Assembly (NCBI GenBank): GCA_905214855.1
Contig: CAJMNU010000023.1
Span: forward strand, 1 to 16,619
Origin: an uncultured bacterium
GTDB taxonomy: Bacteria > Bacillota > Clostridia > Lachnospirales > Lachnospiraceae
DNA length: 16,619 bases
Direction of reading: 5' to 3'
The position numbers were made by a program, and so were the translations under genes. Under the pieces are notes generated by a model. The model made no database searches and was not told where the DNA came from. It saw only the letters and a list, made by a program, of their open reading frames with translations. Every line of letters begins with the position of its first letter. The stretch's first letter is position 1. Shown one piece after another: positions 7,431 to 14,603 of the stretch.

Positions 7431-8698
7431 AACGTTTAGCAATAAAAGAGGTATGTGCAAGAGAAATTTTAGATTCTAGGGGAAACCCTACCATAGAAGC
7501 GGAGGTAACACTGGAGTGCGGTGCAAAAGGACGTGCAGCTGCGCCCAGTGGAGCCTCCACTGGTATGTATGAGGCTTTGGAACTGAGAGATCGGGAAAAC
7601 AAACGATATGGCGGAAAAGGTGTCTTACATGCGGTTAACTTTGTCAATAAGGAGATCAGCAGAGTATTGAACGGCATGGATTGTCATAGATTGTATGAGA
7701 TCGATCATGCGATGATCGATCTGGATGGTACAGCCGGAAAAAAGAGGCTTGGTGCGAATGCGATTTTGGCTGTATCTATTGCATGTGCAAGAGCAGCAGC
7801 AACAGCGTATGAGATGCCTCTTTGGCAGTTTTTAGGAGGAATACAGGGAGTCAGGATGCCAGTTCCTATGATGAATATTTTAAACGGGGGTGCTCATGCC
7901 GCAAATACTGTGGATGTACAGGAATTTATGATCATGCCTGTAGGAGCAGCGAATTTTAAGGAAGGGCTTCAATGGGGAACAGAGATTTTTCATGCACTGG
8001 CAGAAATATTAAAAAAACATGGATTTTCCACTTCTGTTGGGGACGAAGGTGGATTTGCACCTGATGTAAAAACGGATGAGGAAGCAATCTGTCTGATCTT
8101 GCAGGCAATTGAAAAGGCAGGGTATCAGTCAGAAAAAGACGTTGTTTTGGCTTTGGATGCGGCATCCAGTGAGTGGAAATCTGAGATGCCCGGTATGTAT
8201 CGTCTGCCAAAAGCAGGAACCGTATTTTCTTCAGACGATCTGATCGAACATTGGGAGTCTCTTTGTGTGAAATATCCGATTCGTTCCATTGAGGATGCGT
8301 TGGATGAAGAGGACTGGGAAGGCTGGAAAAAGATCACCCGAAAATTAGGGAACAAGGTGCAGCTTGTGGGTGATGATCTTTTTGTAACCAATACAACCCG
8401 TCTTTCCAAGGGCATCCAAGAAGGCTGTGCCAATGCGATTTTAATCAAACCCAATCAAATTGGGACATTGTCTGAGACAATGGATGCAATACGGATGGCG
8501 CAGAGAGCAGGATATGCACCCATCATATCCCATCGATCAGGAGAAACAGAGGATACCACGATTGCCGACCTTGCAGTTGCTATGAATGCGGGACAGATTA
8601 AAACCGGAGCACCGAGCAGAAGTGAAAGAGTGGCAAAGTACAATCAACTTCTCCGCATAGAAGAATCTCTTGGGGAGGTTTCCTGTTATTCTGATTGA
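7427..8698 (+). CDS. eno: Enolase (phosphopyruvate hydratase)
   Basis: Cytoplasmic glycolytic enzyme converting 2-phosphoglycerate to phosphoenolpyruvate. At 423 residues it is close to the normal length. Seen are the N-terminal [11 protein letters not shown] and SGASTG loop, catalytic Glu207 in GDEGG, Mg ligands Asp244 (ALDAASSE), Glu289 (SIEDALDE) and Asp316 (VGDDLFVTN), base Lys341 (LIKPNQIG), SHRSGETED and Lys392. His157 lies in NGGAHAAN, where most bacterial enolases have HADN, so an Asp is Ala159 here; IEDAL replaces the common IEDGL. Activity is still likely because the catalytic set is complete. GGAGG precedes ATG 7427. It lies 71 bp after GH88 with no terminator, so it may be cotranscribed with it. 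Its last 13 bases overlap the convergent carboxypeptidase gene. Whether the genome has a second enolase is unknown. Confidence 0.96.
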   Translation: MKRLAIKEVCAREILDSRGNPTIEAEVTLECGAKGRAAAPSGASTGMYEALELRDRENKRYGGKGVLHAVNFVNKEISRVLNGMDCHRLYEIDHAMIDLDGTAGKKRLGANAILAVSIACARAAATAYEMPLWQFLGGIQGVRMPVPMMNILNGGAHAANTVDVQEFMIMPVGAANFKEGLQWGTEIFHALAEILKKHGFSTSVGDEGGFAPDVKTDEEAICLILQAIEKAGYQSEKDVVLALDAASSEWKSEMPGMYRLPKAGTVFSSDDLIEHWESLCVKYPIRSIEDALDEEDWEGWKKITRKLGNKVQLVGDDLFVTNTTRLSKGIQEGCANAILIKPNQIGTLSETMDAIRMAQRAGYAPIISHRSGETEDTTIADLAVAMNAGQIKTGAPSRSERVAKYNQLLRIEESLGEVSCYSD

Positions 8699-10050
8699 TG
8701 TTGAGGTTTTTCTATATTTTCAGGAATGACATCTGTTGAGGGAGTAAGCGAGAGAAACTGTTGCCATACTTGATTGAGATAATCCAGATATCGGGCTTTT
8801 CGGATGTCTTCGGCTGCCTTTAGAGGAAGTGTCCCCAGAGTTTTGCCATCCAAACTGTAAGTGATAGAGCCAATGAGGTCATTTTGAGCAATAGGGGCAT
8901 TCAGAGAATCAGAAAATGTGATCGTTTTTTGAATCTTGGAGAAGTCTTCACCATGAGTAAACAGATAAGAGAAGGTATCTTCTGTTTTTGCAATGACGGT
9001 ATCTTTGATCCCGCCTGTCAGGGGAACTTCACCGATTGGATTTTGAGGTGCATCTGTATAGAGACGGCAATTGGCAAAACCATAGTTGAGAAGGGATACA
9101 GCATCAGAAAAACGTGCTTTATAGTCAGGGGCTGCCATGATCGCAGCGATCAAATGGACACCATCTTTTCGGGCGGTAGCACTCAGACAGTACTTTGCAA
9201 GAGAGGTAGAGCCGGTTTTTAGACCAGTGACTTCAAAATTGGTAGCCATTTTGAGGAGTTTGTTGGTGTTTGACAGACCAAATTCTTTCCTTCCCTGATT
9301 CGTGACATGAGTTATATTTTCCATCCAAATGGTAGAATAATTGTGAATCTGCGGATATTTTGTGATTAGCTCCCGTGACATTAGAGCAATATCTCGTGCT
9401 GTCGTCTGATGGGTTGCAGAATCAGTCAGTCCGCAGCAATCTTCAAAATGGGTGTTTTTCATTCCAAGACCAGCAGCACGTTCATTCATCATCTGGACAA
9501 ATGCCTCCTCGCTCCCGGCGATGTATTCAGCCATAGCGACGGAGGCATCATTTCCAGAAGCGATCACAATGCATTTGATCAGAGTTTCAACGCTCTGTAC
9601 TTCACCTTCTTCCAAGAAAACTTGAGAACCTCCCATAGATTTGGCATGGCTGCTGGTTGTGACTTCATCTGAGAGTTTCATCTGCCCTGATTCCAAAGCA
9701 TCAAAAATTAGGATCAATGTCATGATCTTGGTAATACTGGCAGGGCTGCGAACCGTATCTGCATCTTTTTCATAGATCACCTGACCAGTTGAGGCTTCCA
9801 TTAAACAGACGGAAGGTGCTTGAACAGAAGGCTTGGGAGATTCTTGTGAGATAGTTGGATAGGAATCTTCCAAAGTGGCAGATACTGTGACAGTTGCATT
9901 TGGAATGGCAGAAACAGGGAGTTGTGATGTGTCAGGAGCGAAGGCATGACTTTTGAGTGTAGAGATCTCTAAAAGAGTATTTTCAAAAGGAAAGAAGAAT
10001 CCATGTATACTGAGGGAGAACGTCAGTAAGAAAGATAGGAGTCGTTTCAT
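8686..10050 (-). CDS. D-alanyl-D-alanine carboxypeptidase, low-molecular-weight PBP (DacA/DacF type)
   Basis: Serine DD-peptidase that trims the terminal D-Ala from peptidoglycan stem peptides outside the membrane. All three active-site motifs are present: SxxK as Ser105-Ile-Thr-Lys108, SxN as Ser165-Gly-Asn167, and Lys278-Thr-Gly280. An N-terminal signal sequence (basic MKRLL then a hydrophobic stretch) is followed by a Ser/Pro/Thr-rich stretch to about residue 77, longer than in many relatives. The C-terminal beta domain of PBP5-like enzymes fits residues 330-420. The final residues are polar and I see no clear amphipathic anchor. AAAGGA precedes the ATG, and a strong promoter lies about 110 bases upstream. 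Its stop is inside the 3' end of enolase on the other strand. B. subtilis DacF or DacB could be the closest relative; I cannot say. Confidence 0.94.
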   Translation of the reverse strand: MKRLLSFLLTFSLSIHGFFFPFENTLLEISTLKSHAFAPDTSQLPVSAIPNATVTVSATLEDSYPTISQESPKPSVQAPSVCLMEASTGQVIYEKDADTVRSPASITKIMTLILIFDALESGQMKLSDEVTTSSHAKSMGGSQVFLEEGEVQSVETLIKCIVIASGNDASVAMAEYIAGSEEAFVQMMNERAAGLGMKNTHFEDCCGLTDSATHQTTARDIALMSRELITKYPQIHNYSTIWMENITHVTNQGRKEFGLSNTNKLLKMATNFEVTGLKTGSTSLAKYCLSATARKDGVHLIAAIMAAPDYKARFSDAVSLLNYGFANCRLYTDAPQNPIGEVPLTGGIKDTVIAKTEDTFSYLFTHGEDFSKIQKTITFSDSLNAPIAQNDLIGSITYSLDGKTLGTLPLKAAEDIRKARYLDYLNQVWQQFLSLTPSTDVIPENIEKPQHQSE

Positions 10051-10140
10051 AAAAAAATCCTTTAAACGATGATATTAGTAGGAGTATATGATAAAAGAAG
10101 GGCATTCATGAGTAAAATAGAGGATGTTATATGTAGTTGT

Positions 10141-10193
10141 GGGCTTGCTCATATAATCTGTTCTATTATATTCAAGCCCCTGACATTGTCAGG
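10141..10193 (-). promoter_or_regulatory. Promoter of the carboxypeptidase gene, embedded in nested inverted repeats
   Basis: On the minus strand, CTGACA (10192-10187) and TATAAT (10170-10165) are separated by 16 bp, a near-consensus sigma-A promoter. The region is also a nested dyad: GGGCTTG (10141-10147) with CAAGCCC (10173-10179), and ATATAAT (10151-10157) with ATTATAT (10165-10171). CCTGAC/GTCAGG (10179-10193) is a short stem over the -35. The dyads could bind a regulator or form a leader hairpin; which is not decidable here. The remaining bases between the carboxypeptidase and acetyltransferase starts show nothing else clear. Confidence 0.55.
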
Positions 10194-10263
10194 AGTTGGT
10201 TGATTATAAAAAAGGGTGGATAGTTGTTCATTTGTAATAAAAAAGAGAGGAAGGATACATAGG

Positions 10264-10806
10264 ATGATGTCTGAGAAGGTTAGTGAAAAGTGTAATGGGA
10301 TTCGGATCAGAAGGATGAATGAGTCTGATCCTGCTATATTTTGCAGAGAGGAGAGAAAACAGGGGGGGGATGCGTCAGAGGAGAAGTTCTGGAGACGCAT
10401 CAAACATCAGGAAGCTGGAGAAGCGGTTGCATTAGTGGCAGAATTTGAGGGAGAACCAGCAGGATACATCAATGTCTATTGGAATCCAAAAACAGGTGCT
10501 TTTGCAGGTCAGGGAATTCCAGAATTAGTCGATTTTGCAGTTTTGGAGAAATTTAGAAGACATGGGATTGGAGCTATGTTGATGGATGCAGCAGAAAACA
10601 TTGCAGCAGAGAAAAGCGATAGAGTATGGCTGGGCGTAGGGCTTCACAGTGGTTATGGAAGCGCACAGCGCATGTACATAAAAAGGGGATACATACCAGA
10701 TGGTTCTGGGGTCTGGTTTAGGGATCAGGTATGTGAGCCATACACAGACTGCTGCAATGATGATGATCTTGTATTCTATTTGATTAAGGAATTATCACAT
10801 TCATGA
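10264..10806 (+). CDS. GNAT family N-acetyltransferase
   Basis: Acyl-CoA-dependent acetyltransferase of about 180 residues. The GNAT core is clear: AVALVAEFEGEPAGYINVYW (beta strands), then motif A ELVDFAVLEKFRRHGIGAML with the RxxGxG pyrophosphate loop, then GSAQRMYIKRGYIPDGSGVWF. The substrate cannot be told. I prefer ATG 10264 because GAGGAAGGA lies 10-18 bases before it; a GTG at 10216 would add 16 residues but has poor ribosome-site context. A run of eight G (10362-10369) falls in codons 33-36, ahead of the conserved core. One base gained or lost there would truncate the protein. The gene ends 4 bp before the convergent aroE stop. Confidence 0.87.
   Translation: MMSEKVSEKCNGIRIRRMNESDPAIFCREERKQGGDASEEKFWRRIKHQEAGEAVALVAEFEGEPAGYINVYWNPKTGAFAGQGIPELVDFAVLEKFRRHGIGAMLMDAAENIAAEKSDRVWLGVGLHSGYGSAQRMYIKRGYIPDGSGVWFRDQVCEPYTDCCNDDDLVFYLIKELSHS
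10362..10369 (+). repeat. Poly-G tract (G8) inside the acetyltransferase gene
   Basis: Eight consecutive G lie in the early coding region, the only G run of this length I noticed in the window. Such tracts are slippage-prone and are used as on/off switches in some bacteria; they are also frequent sites of sequencing error. In the given sequence the frame is intact. Confidence 0.9.
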
Positions 10807-10810
10807 CTTC

Positions 10811-11689
10811 TCAGCGAAGTGGATGTGAAAAATATTTTTCTTTGATAGGCTGAACGGGCATGTCAACACCAGTCCAGAGGCGAAAGGCTTCAGCACCTTG
10901 ATATAAAAGCATATAAAGACCATTGAAGGTAGGACAGCCTGCGCTTTCTGCAATCTGCATCAATCGAGTTTTAAAGGGATGATAGATGATATCTGATACA
11001 ACCAGTTCGGGATGGAACATGGATGGATCTGTGATCAGGCTGTCTGTCTCATTTGGTGTCATGCCTACACTGGTAGCATTCGTCAGGATAGCACTGTCAG
11101 AAAGTTCTCTTTTTAAAAGAGAATCATCATAGTGGAAAAGACGTACCCGACAAGCTGTTTGTTCATTTAGATCGGAAATGATTTTTTTTGTACGCTCTAA
11201 AAAACGACTTTCCGGGCGGCAGAATACGGAAATCTCAGAAAGACCGTCAAGAGCAGCCTGAACCATGATGGAGGTGGCTGCTCCTCCTGCTCCAAGAAGT
11301 GTCATTTTCTTTCCGATAATATCAAAACCGGCATCTTTGACCGACATCATGTATCCAGTACCATCGGTAGTATGTCCGGTCAGGATACCATTGTCATCTA
11401 CTACTGTGTTGACAGCTCCAATGATCCGAGCGGCAGGTGAGAGATGATCACATAGATTGCACATAAGATTTTTGTTTGGCATAGTCAGATTATATCCGCG
11501 TGCATGGAGAGTCTTTAAGGCTTCCACAGCGGCAGGAAGCGTGTTCGTGTCAATGTCAAATGCAAGATAAGCATAATCAAGATTTAAGATACGAAAGGCT
11601 TCATTGTGCATTTGTGGGGAAATGCTGTGTTGGATAGGGCTGCCCAAAACGGCAGTCAAACGGGTAGTTCCTGTAATTGTTGATGTCAT
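10811..11689 (-). CDS. aroE: Shikimate/quinate dehydrogenase (AroE family, YdiB-like)
   Basis: Cytoplasmic enzyme reducing 3-dehydroshikimate to shikimate in aromatic amino acid synthesis; 292 residues, normal size. Seen are the shikimate-binding SISPQMHN (residues 22-29), catalytic Lys73 in NLTMPNK, Asn94 in GAVNTV, Asp109 in TTDGTG, the nucleotide-binding GAGGAA (133-138), TNATSVGM, and the C-terminal NGLYMLLYQGAEAFRLWTG. The MPNK and VDDNGILTG wording is closer to E. coli YdiB than to AroE. YdiB accepts quinate as well and uses NAD or NADP, so cofactor and substrate range may be wider here. The start is preceded by AGAGGG. A shikimate kinase gene lies divergently 304 bp away, supporting the biosynthetic role. 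Its stop lies 4 bp from the convergent acetyltransferase end. Confidence 0.93.
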   Translation of the reverse strand: MTSTITGTTRLTAVLGSPIQHSISPQMHNEAFRILNLDYAYLAFDIDTNTLPAAVEALKTLHARGYNLTMPNKNLMCNLCDHLSPAARIIGAVNTVVDDNGILTGHTTDGTGYMMSVKDAGFDIIGKKMTLLGAGGAATSIMVQAALDGLSEISVFCRPESRFLERTKKIISDLNEQTACRVRLFHYDDSLLKRELSDSAILTNATSVGMTPNETDSLITDPSMFHPELVVSDIIYHPFKTRLMQIAESAGCPTFNGLYMLLYQGAEAFRLWTGVDMPVQPIKEKYFSHPLR

Positions 11690-11993
11690 ATGTGCCCTCT
11701 TTTCTGTTGTAAGATAGTATCGTGTGTGGATATACCTTGGTATCTATTGTGTATGACATATTTTAGGTGATTTATGAAAAGGTATATCCCAAAAGAATTC
11801 CCTTGATGGGGAATATATTCTGTTTAGTGTAGCATATATAGACAGAAAATACAATTGTGGGGCTGATTAAAGGTTGTACTCCTATAGTCAGTGTGCTAAA
11901 ATAAGAGCAGTTTTTTATCAGAATGTGCCATAATGCTTCTTGTTTTAGCAATGGAGATATAAGGCAGTTAAGTGACTAGAAGGATGTGATCAT
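11690..11993. promoter_or_regulatory. Divergent regulatory region between aroE and aroK
   Basis: This 304 bp AT-rich stretch has no gene. It holds an 11-bp perfect inverted repeat, GGATATACCTT (11728-11738) with AAGGTATATCC (11779-11789), a stem ATTCCC/GGGAAT (11797-11802 with 11809-11814), and the palindrome GAATATATTC (11811-11820). A candidate aroK promoter is TTGTAC (11874-11879), 17 bp, TAAAAT (11897-11902). I found no convincing aroE promoter. The repeats could be operators for joint control of the two divergent genes. I see no T-box signature. Confidence 0.45.
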
Positions 11994-12554
11994 GTGAAAA
12001 AAAACAGGGAGAAAAAACATATTTTTTTAATTGGTTTCATGGGTGTTGGAAAAAGTACTATAGCTAAGACATTACATGAAATGACACAGAGGACAGTGAT
12101 TGAGATGGATTCCAGAATCGAGATGGAGGAAGGAAGGACAATTGCTGATATTTTTGCTCAGTCTGGAGAAGAATATTTCCGAAATATAGAAACAGATCTT
12201 TTGTATACTATTCTGGGAGAACCAGCAGCAGTGGTATCCTGCGGAGGTGGCGTGCCAGTAAGGGAAGAAAACAGAAAATGGATGCGTCAAGGGGGATATA
12301 CTATACTCCTAACAGCAGAGCCAGAAACGATTTTTGAGAGAGTGAGATATAGCAAAGAACGTCCGATCTTAAATCAAAATATGTCAGTGGAGTTTATCCG
12401 TGAATTGATGGAGCGTCGCAGAGCTTTGTATGAGGATGCTGCTGATCTGGTCATCTGGACAGATGGAAAAGACAGTGAGACGATCGCAAAAGAGATACTG
12501 GAGCGCATCTGTATAATAGAAGAGACAACAGAAAGAGAGGAGACTGAAATATGA
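11994..12554 (+). CDS. aroK: Shikimate kinase
   Basis: P-loop kinase that phosphorylates shikimate at the 3-hydroxyl using ATP, in the cytoplasm. Walker A is GFMGVGKST (residues 14-22). The shikimate-binding residues are in place: Asp39 in EMDSRIE, Arg63 in EEYFRNIE, and the Gly84-86 triplet in SCGGGVP. The lid has Arg123 in KERPILN, and RRRALYEDAAD (141-151) carries the adenine-side Arg. The 186-residue length is usual, with an acidic C-terminal tail rich in Glu and Thr. The start is GTG at 11994, with AAGGA at 11980-11984. Its stop overlaps the next start by ATGA, so it is translationally coupled to the aminotransferase. Confidence 0.95.
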   Translation: MKKNREKKHIFLIGFMGVGKSTIAKTLHEMTQRTVIEMDSRIEMEEGRTIADIFAQSGEEYFRNIETDLLYTILGEPAAVVSCGGGVPVREENRKWMRQGGYTILLTAEPETIFERVRYSKERPILNQNMSVEFIRELMERRRALYEDAADLVIWTDGKDSETIAKEILERICIIEETTEREETEI

Positions 12555-13744
12555 TAGCAGAGCAGTATAAAAATATGCTTCAAGCAAAATCGGTGATCCG
12601 TGAGCTGTTTCAATATGCAACAGATCGAGGAAAAGAGATCGGATATGAGAATGTGTTTGATTACAGTTTGGGAAATCCTTCTGTTCCAGTTCCGCAGAAA
12701 TTTACGGATGTGATGATAGAACTTTTAAAGACAGAAGAACCAGTAGCTTTACATGGTTATAGCCCGACTCTTGGCATTCCGCAAGTGCGGGAGAAAATTG
12801 CAAAATCACTGGAAAAGAGATTTGGTATTCCCTATACAATGGATGATATTTTTATGACTTCTGGTGCGGCTGGTGCAATTGCACATGCATTGCGTGCAGT
12901 GAGTGTGCCAGGTGATGAGATCCTTACTTTTGCACCTTTTTTTCCGGAGTATGGTCCATATGTTAATCTGACTGGTGCAATATTAAAGGTAGTGCCAGCA
13001 CATGTAGAAGATTTTCAGATCAATTTTGAGGCTTTTGAGCAGATGATAACCGAAAAAACGGCAGCAGTCTTGATCAACACACCAAATAACCCCAGTGGTA
13101 TCGTCTACTCTGAGGAGACGATACAGCAGCTGGTTCAGATTTTAAGGAAAAAATCTGTGGAGTATGGTCATGATATTTATCTGATTTCAGATGAGCCATA
13201 TCGTGAAATTGTTTTTCAGGGCGTGGATGCTCCTTGTGTATCCTGTTATTATGAGAATTCGATCATGTGCTATTCTTTCTCAAAATCTTTGTCGATCCCA
13301 GGAGAGAGAATTGGGTATGTTGCAGTAAATCCGGCATGTAAAGATGCTGAGACAATTATTACTATGTGTGGTCAGATTTCACGGGGTATTGGTCATAATT
13401 GTCCATCCTCTATCATTCAGCTTGCAGTAGCAGAGGTGTTAGATGAGACGGCAGATCTGTCTGTCTATGAGACAAATATGAACCTGCTTTATAATGAACT
13501 GATAGCTCTTGGCTTTACCTGTGTAAAACCAGATGGAACATTTTATATCTTTCCCAAAGCCTTGGAAGAGGATGCAAAAGTATTCTCAGAGAAGGCAAAG
13601 AAATATGATCTGATGCTGGTTCCGGGAGATAGTTTCGGATGTCCGGGATATTTTCGGATGTCCTATTGTATTGATACAGATAAAGTAAAGCGTTCTCTGG
13701 CTGCTCTTAGAAAATTTGTGGAGACAGAGTATCCAAATCGGTAA
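12551..13744 (+). CDS. PLP-dependent aminotransferase, class I/II (aspartate/aromatic type)
   Basis: Fold-type I aminotransferase of 397 residues, cytoplasmic. Conserved parts: DYSLGNPSVP near residue 37, LHGYSPTLGIPQVR, the cofactor-side TSGAAGAI, NTPNNPSG with Asn180, DEPY (214-217), PLP Lys245 in SFSKSLSIPGERIGY with Arg253 for the phosphate, and carboxylate-binding Arg369 in FRMSYC. Family members move amino groups among aspartate, glutamate, aromatic or alanine keto acids. Coupling to shikimate kinase by the ATGA overlap suggests a role in phenylalanine/tyrosine synthesis, for example on prephenate or phenylpyruvate, but the sequence alone does not settle substrate. It is the last gene of this + unit. 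Confidence 0.92.
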   Translation: MIAEQYKNMLQAKSVIRELFQYATDRGKEIGYENVFDYSLGNPSVPVPQKFTDVMIELLKTEEPVALHGYSPTLGIPQVREKIAKSLEKRFGIPYTMDDIFMTSGAAGAIAHALRAVSVPGDEILTFAPFFPEYGPYVNLTGAILKVVPAHVEDFQINFEAFEQMITEKTAAVLINTPNNPSGIVYSEETIQQLVQILRKKSVEYGHDIYLISDEPYREIVFQGVDAPCVSCYYENSIMCYSFSKSLSIPGERIGYVAVNPACKDAETIITMCGQISRGIGHNCPSSIIQLAVAEVLDETADLSVYETNMNLLYNELIALGFTCVKPDGTFYIFPKALEEDAKVFSEKAKKYDLMLVPGDSFGCPGYFRMSYCIDTDKVKRSLAALRKFVETEYPNR

Positions 13745-13784
13745 ATCATAGCATAATGTAAGTGTTATAAAATCATGGCGAAAA

Positions 13785-13889
13785 CCTACAGGCTTGCCCG
13801 TGGGAGTAGTCAGAAATAATAGAAATAGAATATGCAAAGCAGATAACCCTAGGATAGAATATTTTGATATTCTTTTCTAGGGTTATCTG
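13785..13889. terminator. Two hairpins between convergent genes, probable bidirectional terminator
   Basis: CAGATAACCCTAG (13840-13852) pairs perfectly over 13 bp with CTAGGGTTATCTG (13877-13889), with an inner GAATAT/ATATTC stem (13857-13862 with 13867-13872). A smaller stem, CCTAC-GGC with GCC-GTGGG (13785-13804), lies before it and is followed by TTTT on the minus strand. The T runs are short for the large stem on both strands, so efficiency is unsure. Position between the aminotransferase (+) and the acetyltransferase (-) fits a shared terminator. Confidence 0.5.
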
Positions 13890-13917
13890 TTTAAAAATGT
13901 GTCTTTTTGTCTTACAT

Positions 13918-14340
13918 TTATATTTTTTTGTACATCCAGATGTGAGGACAGTCTTCTTCAAAAAATTCGTTTCCCATAACAGAAAAACCTGATTTTTCAT
14001 AAAATCCTTTCGCTCTTACTTGTGCAGCTAAACGGATTTCAGAGGCATTATTTTCTTTGATTTGCCGTTCTGCTTCCTGCAACATCATTTCTCCATAGTT
14101 TTTTTTACGGAATTCTTTTAAAACAGCAATTCGACCAATAAAATATATAGGATTTTCTTTATCTGGAAAATATCGGCAGGTTGCCATTGACTGATCTTTG
14201 TCATTGTAAAAGACAATATGTTTTGCAATGGCGTCTGTATCATCAAATTCTTCTGTAAATCCTTGTTCTTTCATAAATACCAGTTCACGGATCAACTTTG
14301 CATCCTCAGGCAATGTACAATACGTTTTAAAATAACACAT
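13918..14340 (-). CDS. GNAT family N-acetyltransferase, ElaA-like
   Basis: Small acetyltransferase of 140 residues. The core is ATCRYF, GRIAVLKEFRKKNYGEMML (motif A, with R-K-K-N-Y-G in place of the common RxxGxG/A), the following helix, then IRLAAQVRAKGFYEKSGF and the HIWMYK ending. This layout resembles the ElaA/YjcF group, whose substrates are mostly unknown. The start has AGGAGG 8 bases upstream. What stands out is its leader: a strong promoter drives it through about 129 nt of structured 5' sequence with a U-rich end, so expression is probably controlled after initiation. Confidence 0.87.
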   Translation of the reverse strand: MCYFKTYCTLPEDAKLIRELVFMKEQGFTEEFDDTDAIAKHIVFYNDKDQSMATCRYFPDKENPIYFIGRIAVLKEFRKKNYGEMMLQEAERQIKENNASEIRLAAQVRAKGFYEKSGFSVMGNEFFEEDCPHIWMYKKI

Positions 14341-14354
14341 ATAGAAACCTCCTC

Positions 14355-14469
14355 AAAAAGAAAAACATTCTAAAGATGACCTTATAGCACATTATGTGCC
14401 GTACCTACGGTTACCTTTGGAATGTCTTAAAGCACACTCTATCCGGTGATAGCGTGCCAACAAGTATTT
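14355..14469 (-). promoter_or_regulatory. Structured 5' leader of the ElaA-like gene (candidate riboswitch or attenuator)
   Basis: In plus coordinates: ACATTCTAAAG (14365-14375) pairs over 11 positions, one a wobble, with CTTTGGAATGT (14415-14425). Inside are GCACA-TTA-TGTGC (14387-14399) and a GTACC/GGTTAC hairpin (14401-14414), giving a three-way junction. Upstream in the transcript is a further stem, GCAC/GTGC with CTATC/GATAG (14432-14457). The 3' arm of the closing stem runs straight into UUUUUCUUUUU and then AGGAGG. The four GCAC/GUGC segments can also pair in other combinations, allowing alternative folds. I do not recognise it as a known riboswitch class. Confidence 0.55.
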
Positions 14470-14475
14470 TTATTT

Positions 14476-14504
14476 ATTATACTGGAGAGTAAAGGAGAAG
14501 TCAA
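14476..14504 (-). promoter_or_regulatory. Strong promoter of the ElaA-like gene
   Basis: On the minus strand TTGACT (14504-14499), 17 bp spacer, TATAAT (14481-14476). This is 11 of 12 consensus positions and predicts transcription from about 14469. Confidence 0.8.
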
Positions 14505-14505
14505 A

Positions 14506-14534
14506 TTGTTGTTTGAAATGGAGTGTAATATATT
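14506..14534 (+). promoter_or_regulatory. Possible promoter of the NMT1-like lipoprotein gene
   Basis: TTGTTG (14506-14511), 17 bp, TATATT (14529-14534), facing right and back-to-back with the promoter of the ElaA-like gene. It is about 70 bases before the start codon. The -35 is weak (3 of 6). Confidence 0.4.
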
Positions 14535-14603
14535 GACCATGCACATTTTCTTCTTTTTTTCATAAAATAAAATTGGAATGAAAAAGAAAGGATAAAAAGG
14601 TGT

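Noticed and set aside
8125..8643. Minus-strand open frames opposite enolase
   Set aside because: Shadows of enolase codon bias; no coding features of their own.
10216..10263. Extended GTG start for the acetyltransferase at 10216
   Set aside because: Upstream sequence has a poor ribosome site, while ATG 10264 has GAGGAAGGA at good distance and the GNAT similarity begins after it.
11690..11993. T-box leader controlling aromatic genes
   Set aside because: No GGGTGG-ACC-CG antiterminator signature and no terminator with T run before either gene.
14505..14603. TPP riboswitch ahead of the NMT1-like gene
   Set aside because: None of the conserved TPP aptamer segments (such as the CUGAGA box) is present.
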